DNA from: Xanthobacteraceae bacterium
GTDB taxonomy: Bacteria; Pseudomonadota; Alphaproteobacteria; Rhizobiales; Xanthobacteraceae
NCBI GenBank assembly: GCA_030037185.1
Contig: JASHRR010001443.1
Location: 1 to 5,509 of the forward strand
Reading direction: 5' to 3'
Length of the DNA stretch: 5,509 nucleotides
Every line of letters begins with the position of its first letter. Within the stretch, counting starts at the first letter, position 1. The notes under the pieces are model-generated. The model ran no database searches. It saw only the letters and a list, made by a program, of their open reading frames with translations, and had not been told where the DNA came from. The position numbers and the translations under genes were made by a program. Shown one piece after another: positions 1 through 5,509 of this stretch.

Positions 1-1983
1 CGCAAACTGTCGCTCTTCCTACGCTCGCGCTGGTTCAAACCGCCGTTCTATGGCCCCGGAATGGCGGGATTAATGTACGACGCCGCAACCGCAATGGGTG
101 ATTCGAAAACGCCGACCGCTTCGCTCCTGCCGACCGGGCAGGGCCTCGATTTGTTCGTGACCCTCACCGATTACTATGGCTACCATCAGCTGTTGCCGAT
201 TCACGACCCTCCCTTTGTCTATGAACTCGAACATCGCCATGTGCTGCATTTTATGTATCGCCGCCGGCCAGGCGGTGAGGTCGAGAGCGACTTCGATCTC
301 GAAAACCTGCCGGCGCTTGCGTTCGCGGCACGTGCGACTTCCTCGTTCCCCGGCGTGTTTCCGCCGGCGCAGCTTGTGGAGATCGATGAGGTGCTGGCAA
401 GGCGCGGCGTAAAGTGGCTGCGCCGGAAACAGTTCATCATGCGCAATTTCGAACGTTATCTCAGGGCGAATGTTGATCCCGCCACCGCCTCATTCATTGA
501 CGGCGCCGTACTCAACAACCGTCCGTTCCGGGAAGCAATTTCGGCGATCCACGGCCGCCCCGCCTATCGCGACATCGACCGCAGGCTAGTCTATATCGAT
601 GCCAATCCGGCAGCGGTGGAGTCCGGCACTTACAGCAAGCCGCCGGGTTTTTTCTCGACGCTGAAGGGAGCGCTTTCGGACCTGCCCTCCGCCCAGCCGA
701 TCGCCAACGAACTGGCGTGGCTGATCAACCTCAACGCCGAGGTGCGGGGGATCAAATCGATCATCGAAGGCGCCCGACCCCACGTCAATGAACTCGTTGG
801 TGACATTATCGACAAGCCGCTTGATCGGCGGTTTACAGCCGATGACATCCGCGGCTGGCGCGAGGAGGTTAATGCACGCGTCGCCCGGGAAGCAGGCTTT
901 GCTCACGAGGGCTATGCGCGCTTGAAACTTGCATCGGTGCGCCAGTTTGTCGCCCGCATGTTGGTGAAGGTCGGGGGTACGCCTGCGAACTCGCCGCCTG
1001 CCCGCGCGATCGAGGAAGTTGTCAACGCCTGGGCGGTCCATCGTGGCATCGTCTACCAGAAGGCCGAGAGCGAGGTGCTCATGCGTGAAAGCGCAGAGGT
1101 GCCGCAGCTGCCGCCCTGGGTCGAATTTCTCCTCACCTTCGATGTCGATTATCGAAAACGCCGGTTGCATTTCCTGATCGAGGGTCAAAATCGAATCTAT
1201 CGGCTGCTCGACGAGGAGCGGTTTCCAGGGCTCGATCCCGTGGTCGTCGACCGGCTTAAGCGGGAGTTCTATCTCCGGCTTGATGTCCTGCACCAGCGCG
1301 AGGAAGTAAAGGCCTTTAGCCCCGCAGTCCATTCACTGGTGGCAAAACTATTCCCGGACGAAGTCCCAGCAGCAAAGATCAGAGATATCGCATCTGATGC
1401 GCGCCAATTCATCGCCAGTGATAATGTCGGGAACCTCGACCGGCTGGTGCAGGCGTTAGGTGAGGAAATCAATCTTTATGCCAGCACGCGTGATGTCGAC
1501 GAACTCTTGGCCTCGCTCGACCCTGCCGAGTGGCACGCGGACGCCCGTCGCGAGGTCTTGGTCAATTATCTCGGCTTTCCGTTCTGGGATGTGCTCACTT
1601 TCTCGGTTACGACAGGGCGGGAGGCTGGCGAACTGCACGAGATTCTTGTCGATCGCATCAGCCCACAGGAGGTCCACACGCTCAAGGGCTTCGAAGGCGT
1701 GCAAAGCCTGAAAGGAACCGGCTTCGACAATTTCGCAGGATTCTTTTCCCGGCGCTACCGTGAGAACGATTACCTGCTCGGCCGGCTCCATGCGCTCGAC
1801 CGCCTCATGGACATGGTCTGCGACGCGGCCGGAGCCGGCGTGCAGTACGACGGAATCGACGTGCTCGGGCTGAAGCGACAGGCGTTTGAACGTATCTTGA
1901 ACGCCGAGGAATCTCGTCTGCTTCACAGCAAGGACCTGATCGCCGGGCTCAGGCGCTGCGTTGCAGACATCGGGAGGCGTTGA
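1..1983 (+). CDS. Patatin-like protein with DUF3376-type C-terminal region (5' end cut off by window)
   Basis: The frame is open from base 1, so the ATG at 61 is internal and the gene begins upstream; 660 residues are present, ending at TGA 1981-1983. Two patatin-domain landmarks are visible: ARATSSFPGVFPP (from nt 328), the conserved block before the end of the catalytic fold, and FIDGAVLNNRPF (nt 493-528), whose Asp (codon 499-501) in the DGA motif matches the second member of the patatin Ser-Asp dyad. The glycine-rich oxyanion loop and the GxSxG nucleophile should lie upstream, outside the window. About 490 residues follow the DGA motif, far more than in plain patatins. This fits the patatin-related TIGR03607/DUF3376 family, which I recall as roughly 700-800 residues long. 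Expected activity is lipid acyl hydrolysis; the substrate cannot be read from sequence. No membrane segment stands out. Family call is confident, biological role unknown. Confidence 0.9.
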   Translation, partial: RKLSLFLRSRWFKPPFYGPGMAGLMYDAATAMGDSKTPTASLLPTGQGLDLFVTLTDYYGYHQLLPIHDPPFVYELEHRHVLHFMYRRRPGGEVESDFDLENLPALAFAARATSSFPGVFPPAQLVEIDEVLARRGVKWLRRKQFIMRNFERYLRANVDPATASFIDGAVLNNRPFREAISAIHGRPAYRDIDRRLVYIDANPAAVESGTYSKPPGFFSTLKGALSDLPSAQPIANELAWLINLNAEVRGIKSIIEGARPHVNELVGDIIDKPLDRRFTADDIRGWREEVNARVAREAGFAHEGYARLKLASVRQFVARMLVKVGGTPANSPPARAIEEVVNAWAVHRGIVYQKAESEVLMRESAEVPQLPPWVEFLLTFDVDYRKRRLHFLIEGQNRIYRLLDEERFPGLDPVVVDRLKREFYLRLDVLHQREEVKAFSPAVHSLVAKLFPDEVPAAKIRDIASDARQFIASDNVGNLDRLVQALGEEINLYASTRDVDELLASLDPAEWHADARREVLVNYLGFPFWDVLTFSVTTGREAGELHEILVDRISPQEVHTLKGFEGVQSLKGTGFDNFAGFFSRRYRENDYLLGRLHALDRLMDMVCDAAGAGVQYDGIDVLGLKRQAFERILNAEESRLLHSKDLIAGLRRCVADIGRR

Positions 1984-2121
1984 CCGCGACTCTGCCCGAG
2001 CCCGCTTTGAGCATTGTCCGAGTGGCCAAATAGTCAGCGGTCTCGGGACGGAAGGATGCGCGCGGCGCGGGCAGAAGGCCACATCTCCTCCAAGGCTCCG
2101 CGCGTCCATTTCGCGAAGGAT

Positions 2122-2389
2122 ATGGACAGTTGTCCCCACCAGATACCGGCATACAAGGCCTATCTTGTACCCGGCGACCGCTTCATCATCACCAAGTGGC
2201 GTGACGCATTGATATGCGCGATCTATTTTCTATACCAAGGGAAACGGCAGAATCGACTGGCAGCCCGCCGACCCCGTGGCATACGAGATGGCGGCACCAA
2301 TCGCTTTGACCGACTGGGTTGGGAAATAGTCCTGGAAAGAGCACTACCGTGAAGCTCACATCAGCGCGGATTGCGGTCATGTTTGCTAG
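2122..2389 (+). pseudogene. Possible frameshifted remnant of an unidentified protein gene
   Basis: One frame, open from 2011, gives a natural-looking stretch from about 2122 (pieces such as AYKAYLVPGDRFIITKWRDA). At the GGGAAA run near 2239-2244 the natural-looking sequence moves to the next frame (NGRIDWQPADPVAYEMAAPI), which then meets TAG at 2327-2329. Beyond that stop the same frame continues with WKEHYREAHISADCG until TAG at 2387-2389. Joining them needs one extra base removed and one stop read through, which suggests a decayed gene. The ATG at 2122 has AAGGA only one base upstream, too close to be a normal ribosome site, so the true start is not known. I do not recognise the family. The judgement rests on amino-acid composition by eye; a chance open frame remains possible. 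Confidence 0.25.
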
Positions 2390-2525
2390 CAAGGGTAGCC
2401 GGCAGGCTCAGAAAATTCCTGCATGCTTCAGGACTGAACTTTTTCAGAAGTCGACCTATCCATACCTGGCGCCCTATCACGGAGGCGACCGACACCACGC
2501 CGGGCGGATGCGCGCGACCGCATGA

Positions 2526-2663
2526 GGGCCCCTCCTGCACGCCAGCGGCGATCTGATTGCGCCGCATCTCGCTGCATTGCATGGCTCGCAAAGCAAGCTC
2601 GCCAAGGACACGGTCGTCACCGAACTGTCCGGCGAAGTGACTCCGGAGGCCGACGAATCCTGA
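2526..2663 (+). pseudogene. Coding-like C-terminal fragment, family unknown
   Basis: Between the in-frame stops TGA 2523-2525 and TGA 2661-2663 lies a 45-codon stretch with a strong protein-like look: DLIAPHLAALHGSQSKLAKD followed by TVVTELSGEVTPEADES and the stop. By eye about four in five third positions are G or C, as in the real genes here, and the acidic tail looks like a genuine C-terminus. There is no start codon or ribosome site at its left end. Upstream, the neighbouring frame (around 2440-2520, with RSRPIHTWRPITEATDTTPG) could be its continuation across a frameshift. I take it as the 3' end of a broken gene; I cannot name the family. Confidence 0.22.
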
Positions 2664-3035
2664 CCGGCTCGGAACCGCGTTCCCCGGCAAAGCCCAGCGC
2701 ATGCAACAACTGGACCTCGAGCACGGCGGCGCCAGCCGCCCTGCCTTTTGGGCTCGAGAGCGACAGCAGGCCAGAGCTCTCGACCGCTGCCCAGCGCTTT
2801 GCCAGCGTCTTGGTGCTCATGTCGTCGGCGTGCTGTGCGCCGATAGCCATCACCCGAATACGCACCAGCGAGCGCGCCCGCGGTTCTGGCAATTGCGCGG
2901 GCGCCGGCATTTTCCAAAAACCCACGCTTGAGCCTCGATCAAAGGCCATCCGGGTACCGCATCTATTTGTGGGCGCACTTATCGGCCCGAAAGCAAAGCC
3001 ATTGTCGTGCTGATGACCCGTGGTTTTCTCTCACC

Positions 3036-3073
3036 AAAAAGAACGGCGCGACTGTAAAGGCGCGCCGTTCTTT
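3036..3073 (-). terminator. Rho-independent terminator of the GST gene
   Basis: A perfect 13-bp inverted repeat (3038-3050 pairing with 3061-3073, GC-rich core GGCGCG) encloses a 10-base loop. Read on the minus strand the right arm runs directly into TTTTT (complement of 3040-3036), the classic intrinsic terminator form. It begins 26 bases after the GST stop codon. The plus-strand side has only TTTAT after the stem, so it could act weakly in that direction too, shielding the GST from plus-strand transcription coming from the left. Confidence 0.88.
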
Positions 3074-3099
3074 ATATTCTCCGACGAAGTCGTGGAAGC

Positions 3100-3789
3100 T
3101 TACGCCACCCTTTCCGTCAGGTGCGGGAACATGGCGTGGAGCGCTTCCTGATCCATCTCGGTCTTGAACTTGTGGCGATCCTTGAGCGCGACGGCGCGCT
3201 GCGCCGCAGGCCTGGCGCTGATCTCGTCGGTCAGGCGTTTCAAGTTCTTGAACTTGTCCCACGCGCCCTCGCCGAGCACGTTGGGAACGAGCCGCGCCCA
3301 CCCCCACACGTTCATGTCGACGATCGTGTAGGTATCGCCGAGCATGTATTTCTGCTTGGCGAGCCGCGCGTCGAGGATGCCGAAATGACGCTGGCCTTCG
3401 AAGGCATAGCGGTTGAGCGCATAGGGAATCTTCTCCGGCGCATAATTGCGGAAGTGCACCGACTGGCCGGCATAGGGGCCGACGCCAGAGGAGACGAAGA
3501 ACATCCAGGAGAGCAGTTCGCCGCGCGCCTTGTCGGTCCTCGCCGGCAGGAATTTTCCGGTTTTTTCCGCGAGGTACATGAGGATCGCGCTAGAATCGAA
3601 CACGGTGGCGTCGCCATCGACGATGGCCGGCAGCTTGGCGTTCGGATTGATCGCCAAAAAGTCCGGCTTGTGCTGCTCGCCCCTGCGGGTATCGACTGGA
3701 ATCGGATCGTAGGGCAGGAGGGTCTCTTCGAGAAACAACGCGACCTTGGTCGGGTTGGGCGCGCCGCTGAAGTAGAACTTCAACATCAT
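3100..3789 (-). CDS. Glutathione S-transferase, YfcG/YghU (Nu-like) type
   Basis: A complete 229-residue protein, usual length for a soluble cytosolic GST. Residues 1 to about 82 form the thioredoxin-like glutathione-binding domain. The N-terminal loop SGAPNPTK (8-15) matches the APTPNGHK-type loop of E. coli YfcG, where Asn and Thr rather than Tyr or Ser are near the glutathione sulfur. NAKLPAIVDGD (50-60) carries the conserved cis-proline Pro54, and DSSAI (65-69) is the segment that grips the gamma-glutamyl group. The helical C-terminal domain follows, with GPYAGQSVHF (104-113), IPYALNRY and TIVD (155-158), the S/TxxD helix cap typical of GSTs. Nu-class relatives act mainly as disulfide-bond reductases using glutathione; that role is inferred here. 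A purine-rich ribosome site precedes two adjacent ATGs (3789 and 3786). A terminator lies just downstream. No promoter was recognised. Confidence 0.95.
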   Translation of the reverse strand: MMLKFYFSGAPNPTKVALFLEETLLPYDPIPVDTRRGEQHKPDFLAINPNAKLPAIVDGDATVFDSSAILMYLAEKTGKFLPARTDKARGELLSWMFFVSSGVGPYAGQSVHFRNYAPEKIPYALNRYAFEGQRHFGILDARLAKQKYMLGDTYTIVDMNVWGWARLVPNVLGEGAWDKFKNLKRLTDEISARPAAQRAVALKDRHKFKTEMDQEALHAMFPHLTERVA

Positions 3790-3792
3790 CTG

Positions 3793-3803
3793 CTTCCTTC
3801 CTC
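3793..3803 (-). promoter_or_regulatory. Ribosome binding site of the GST gene
   Basis: Read on the minus strand this is GAGGAAGGAAG, a run of Shine-Dalgarno-like purines ending three bases before the ATG at 3789-3787. AAGGA sits 5 bases from the first ATG and 8 bases from the second (3786-3784), so either could be used; the second spacing is slightly more usual, and the choice changes the protein by a single Met. Confidence 0.6.
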
Positions 3804-3835
3804 GGGTGGTTCAACACGCTGATGGCCATGACCAG

Positions 3836-4063
3836 TCAGAGGGACTTGGTCACAGCCAAAGCTCTTTGCAAGGTCGAATTTTTCGCCGAAACTCGGCGTT
3901 CGCCAGACCGCAGAATAGGCTGATCGTTGACCGCCAACACCATGATCGGGTCTTCAATTTTTCCCGTCGCGACCTCCTGCGCCTCCCATTCCAGCTGCTT
4001 GATTGGCAGCTTGACGCCGACGATGCGGTCGCGCCTTGCGCGTGCATCCGCCAAATCCGACAT
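3836..4063 (-). CDS. Small hypothetical protein (75 aa), uncertain
   Basis: An open minus-strand frame from ATG 4063-4061 to TGA 3838-3836. The first 50 residues look like a real soluble protein: MSDLADARARRDRIVGVKLP followed by IKQLEWEAQEVATGKIEDPI. Third positions in that part are mostly G/C, and the opposite strand reads as a Ser/Cys/Arg-rich mirror, as expected opposite a true gene. The last 20 residues look less natural. A TTG at 4105 could add 14 residues. The ribosome site before the ATG is poor. It ends 46 bases before the GST start on the same strand, so the two could share a transcript. No family recognised; it may be the tail of a broken gene, since the sequence just upstream also shows protein-like fragments. 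Confidence 0.35.
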   Translation of the reverse strand: MSDLADARARRDRIVGVKLPIKQLEWEAQEVATGKIEDPIMVLAVNDQPILRSGERRVSAKNSTLQRALAVTKSL

Positions 4064-4630
4064 TGACGCCGCCGCAAGACGTTTGGATAGCCGGTTATGC
4101 CGCAACTTTTGTCGGCGGCCAACAGGAATAAATAGGCTTGCGCCGGGGCTCCAATCGCGCTTGGCAGCTCTTGTCTATCCAATCCTCTCGATCCCTGAGC
4201 GGTCATCGTCAGCCACTCTGAGGCGCTGGCAACGTATGGCCTTCCCGGCCTCCTCAGCCGTATCGATATGCTCATAGATGCGGGCGGCAGCAGGTGACGT
4301 CTACTCCTGTTGCAACCAATCCCGACGGAGTCATCAAGAAAGTGCGCGCCCATCGTGCGCCCTCCGGTCCGCGCGCCTTTGGCGAAAACAGCGGCGATGC
4401 GCTTTAGCGGGTGGGTTGGGATCGCTGACCACGGTCGCACAGACGTTGCGGATGGTCGGTGTGCAGTGCCGCTTGCGCGCCGGCCGCGGTCGGCGACAAT
4501 CTGTTCAATTGGAGCGAGCGCTGAGATGAACGAGGGTCGATAGTATTGTCCGCTGCGGCTATGACGGACTGGCGCGAGGTCATGCGCGCGGCGCGGTCCA
4601 GGGCGGTCTATGTCCCGCGCGGGGGCCCTG

Positions 4631-4654
4631 AGCCGCTTGGGGGCGCGGCTTTTT
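4631..4654 (+). terminator. Terminator-like hairpin without an obvious gene
   Basis: AGCCGC (4631-4636) pairs perfectly with GCGGCT (4645-4650) around an 8-base loop, and the right arm flows into TTTTT (4650-4654). The 6-bp GC-rich stem plus U-tract fits a short intrinsic terminator on the plus strand. No supported plus-strand gene lies within 2.6 kb upstream, so it may end an unannotated small RNA, be a relic of a lost gene, or be chance in GC-rich DNA. Confidence 0.3.
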
Positions 4655-5078
4655 GCTGTCCCATCTTCCCCGCTCAAGCCCATGCAAGGCACGCGGGGCT
4701 CCAACCGCGACGCGGGGCGAACTTCTAGTGGTGGCGAAGCGGTAATGCCCGTTGCGCAAAGCGGGCAGGTCGTCGCTATCAGATCGGGTCAACCGGCTAC
4801 GGGAAGAGCGCGATGATGACGAAGGCAGCCTTCGCACGGTGCTGCGAGGCGGATGAATCGAGAGGTTCACAATGCGGAATCGGTGAGAGGGCCCGGAGAG
4901 TTCCCCCGCTCGGCACCCTCGACCGTTCTGCACGATCGGCGCTGACCGAGGCTTATCCCGGATCGCTTCGGGCAGGGCGAATGCCGCTGACAGTGAAAGA
5001 CCGCCAGGTGCGGACAATCGCGCCCGTTTGCCGGACGAGAGGAATTGGCGTAGCGTTTAAATTGCGAGCTGTCTCGCA

Positions 5079-5102
5079 CGGCGACCGACATTCAAGTCGC
5101 CG
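5079..5102. repeat. Short inverted repeat upstream of the exported hydrolase
   Basis: CGGCGAC (5079-5085) and GTCGCCG (5096-5102) form a perfect 7-bp stem with a 10-base loop, centred about 50 bases before the hydrolase start codon. There is no U-tract, so it is not a terminator. It could be an operator or a leader hairpin; in such GC-rich DNA it could also be chance. Confidence 0.25.
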
Positions 5103-5141
5103 CGGCGGTCAGCGTGGGACGGACCAAGGTTGGGAACTTCA

Positions 5142-5509
5142 ATGAAACGGCGAATGGCAACCCTCTTTGCGTTGATCGTAATCGGTCTTGCTGAGCCGGC
5201 GATAGCAGCGCAGGCCCTTTCCAGGGATATCGCGGCGCGCGTCGAGGCAATTCCAATTCAAACCTTAACGATTTCCGACGAACAATTCCTGACGGGCGAT
5301 GCGAACGGAAAGCCAACGACGATCGCCGGAGTGTTGCGAGTTGCGCAAGGGACCGGCCGTCTTCCGGCGGTCATTCTGGTGGCCGGATCAGGCGGCTTTA
5401 ACGCGAACACGGATGTCTGGGACAGGCAGTTTGAATCGATGGGGATATCTACGTTCGCGATGGATTCATTCGCTGGACGCGGAATAGTCAGCACGGTGGC
5501 CGATCAGTC
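5142..5509 (+). CDS. Exported dienelactone hydrolase-family (alpha/beta hydrolase) protein, 3' end cut off
   Basis: The frame is open from ATG 5142 to the window edge, giving 122 complete codons. Residues 1-22 are a typical Sec signal peptide: basic start MKRR, hydrophobic core LFALIVIGLA, and an AIA-AQ cleavage site around residue 22, so the mature enzyme is probably periplasmic. Residues 75-85 (PAVILVAGSGG) are the first core strand and oxyanion-loop region of an alpha/beta hydrolase, and WDRQFESMGISTFAMDSFAG (93-112) followed by RGI is characteristic of the dienelactone hydrolase-like family. The nucleophile, Asp and His of the triad lie beyond the window. Substrate is unknown; an esterase-type hydrolysis is expected from the family. 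The first ATG is preferred over Met5 because it supplies the basic n-region; GGGA at 5132-5135 is a weak ribosome site 6 bases upstream. No regulator is visible beside it. Confidence 0.88.
   Translation, partial: MKRRMATLFALIVIGLAEPAIAAQALSRDIAARVEAIPIQTLTISDEQFLTGDANGKPTTIAGVLRVAQGTGRLPAVILVAGSGGFNANTDVWDRQFESMGISTFAMDSFAGRGIVSTVADQ

Larger units (their letters stand above)
1984..3035. other. Gene-poor spacer with scattered coding-like fragments
   Basis: No intact gene is convincing in this 1-kb stretch between the patatin-like gene and the GST terminator. No clear terminator follows the patatin stop. Short stretches look like protein but change frame or strand: plus strand around 2122-2389 and 2526-2663 (listed separately), and minus strand 2949 down to 2617. 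The minus-strand piece is an open frame of 110 codons whose first half contains AQLPEPRARSLVRIRVMAIG. That faintly recalls the N-terminal strand of medium-chain (zinc-type) dehydrogenases, which often carry PEPxxxxxxVRVRAxG, but the second half loses the resemblance and it has no good ribosome site. I read the stretch as decayed genes; small unknown genes are the alternative. Confidence 0.5.
4064..5141. other. Gene-poor spacer with possible decayed gene pieces
   Basis: No intact gene can be supported in this 1.1-kb stretch. Two minus-strand fragments look protein-like. At 4170-4090 the translation contains AIGAPAQAYLFLLAADKSCG followed by ITG, resembling the IGRPEE...FLASDxxSxITG end of short-chain dehydrogenases. 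At 4300-4178 a 41-codon open piece contains AARIYEHIDTAEEAGKAI and a stop at 4177-4175. They are in different frames and neither has a start signal. The remaining long open frames are rich in Arg, Ser and Cys and look like chance frames in GC-rich DNA. A terminator-like hairpin (4631-4654) and small hairpins at 4746-4767 and 5079-5102 are the only other structures seen. Promoter elements for the hydrolase at 5142 should lie at the right end; only a weak pair (TTGCCG 5028-5033, 17 bases, TAGCGT 5051-5056) was found. Confidence 0.45.

Noticed and set aside
586..1332. 248-codon open frame on the minus strand
   Set aside because: It is antisense to the well-supported patatin-like gene; its composition is that of a mirror frame and it has no recognisable domain.
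1456..2139. 227-codon open frame on the minus strand over the patatin-like gene end
   Set aside because: Mostly antisense to the patatin-like gene, with no domain; open only because of the GC-rich codon pattern opposite.
3121..3822. 233-codon plus-strand frame covering the GST locus
   Set aside because: Exact antisense of the GST, rich in Arg, Val, Glu and Gly as typical for mirror frames in GC-rich genomes.
3884..3898. 6-bp hairpin CGCCGA-AAC-TCGGCG
   Set aside because: No U-tract follows on either strand and it lies inside the candidate small frame; not supported as a terminator or operator.
3850..4704. 284-codon minus-strand open frame
   Set aside because: Very rich in Arg and Ser with no overall domain; only the 4090-4170 piece looks natural, and the frame overlaps the better small frame 3836-4063.
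4746..4767. Small inverted repeat TGCCCG...CGGGCA with palindromic TTGCGCAA inside
   Set aside because: Short, no U-tract, and not next to any gene start or end; easily expected by chance in GC-rich DNA.
4813..5145. 110-codon plus-strand frame overlapping the hydrolase start by ATGA
   Set aside because: Arg/Gly-rich, Cys-scattered composition without a domain; the overlap alone is not enough to call a gene.
1..5509. CRISPR array, tRNA, rRNA, insertion-sequence ends or phage attachment sites
   Set aside because: Looked for regularly spaced repeats, a tRNA T-arm pattern, transposase motifs and paired terminal repeats; none was found.

Overview
The window reads like chromosomal DNA from a GC-rich alphaproteobacterium, most likely Rhizobiales and possibly a Bradyrhizobium relative. 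This is inferred from base composition, G/C-rich third codon positions and the kinds of protein present; there is no rRNA or other marker gene to confirm it.

Layout. (1) Positions 1-1983, plus strand: the C-terminal 660 residues of a patatin-related protein with a long C-terminal extension (TIGR03607/DUF3376 type). The gene enters from the left edge, so its serine nucleophile lies outside the window. (2) Positions 1984-3035: about 1 kb with no convincing intact gene. It holds short coding-like pieces in changing frames and on both strands, best explained as gene remnants. (3) Positions 3036-3073: a 13-bp perfect hairpin with a U-tract on the minus strand, which ends the next gene. (4) Positions 3100-3789, minus strand: a complete glutathione S-transferase of the YfcG/YghU (Nu-like) kind. 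(5) Positions 3836-4063, minus strand: a possible 75-residue unknown ORF 46 nt upstream of the GST and on the same strand. (6) Positions 4064-5141: another roughly 1.1-kb gene-poor stretch with protein-like fragments, one resembling the tail of a short-chain dehydrogenase, and a terminator-like hairpin at 4631-4654. (7) Positions 5142-5509, plus strand: the start of a secreted dienelactone hydrolase-family (alpha/beta hydrolase) protein that leaves through the right edge.

The three secure genes (patatin-like lipase, GST, exported hydrolase) are separated by long non-coding or decayed spacers and lie on different strands, so they do not form an operon and nothing here ties them into one pathway. 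I see no CRISPR array, tRNA, rRNA, complete transposase or recognisable defence cassette. The most unusual content is the two decayed-looking spacers, not a new system.
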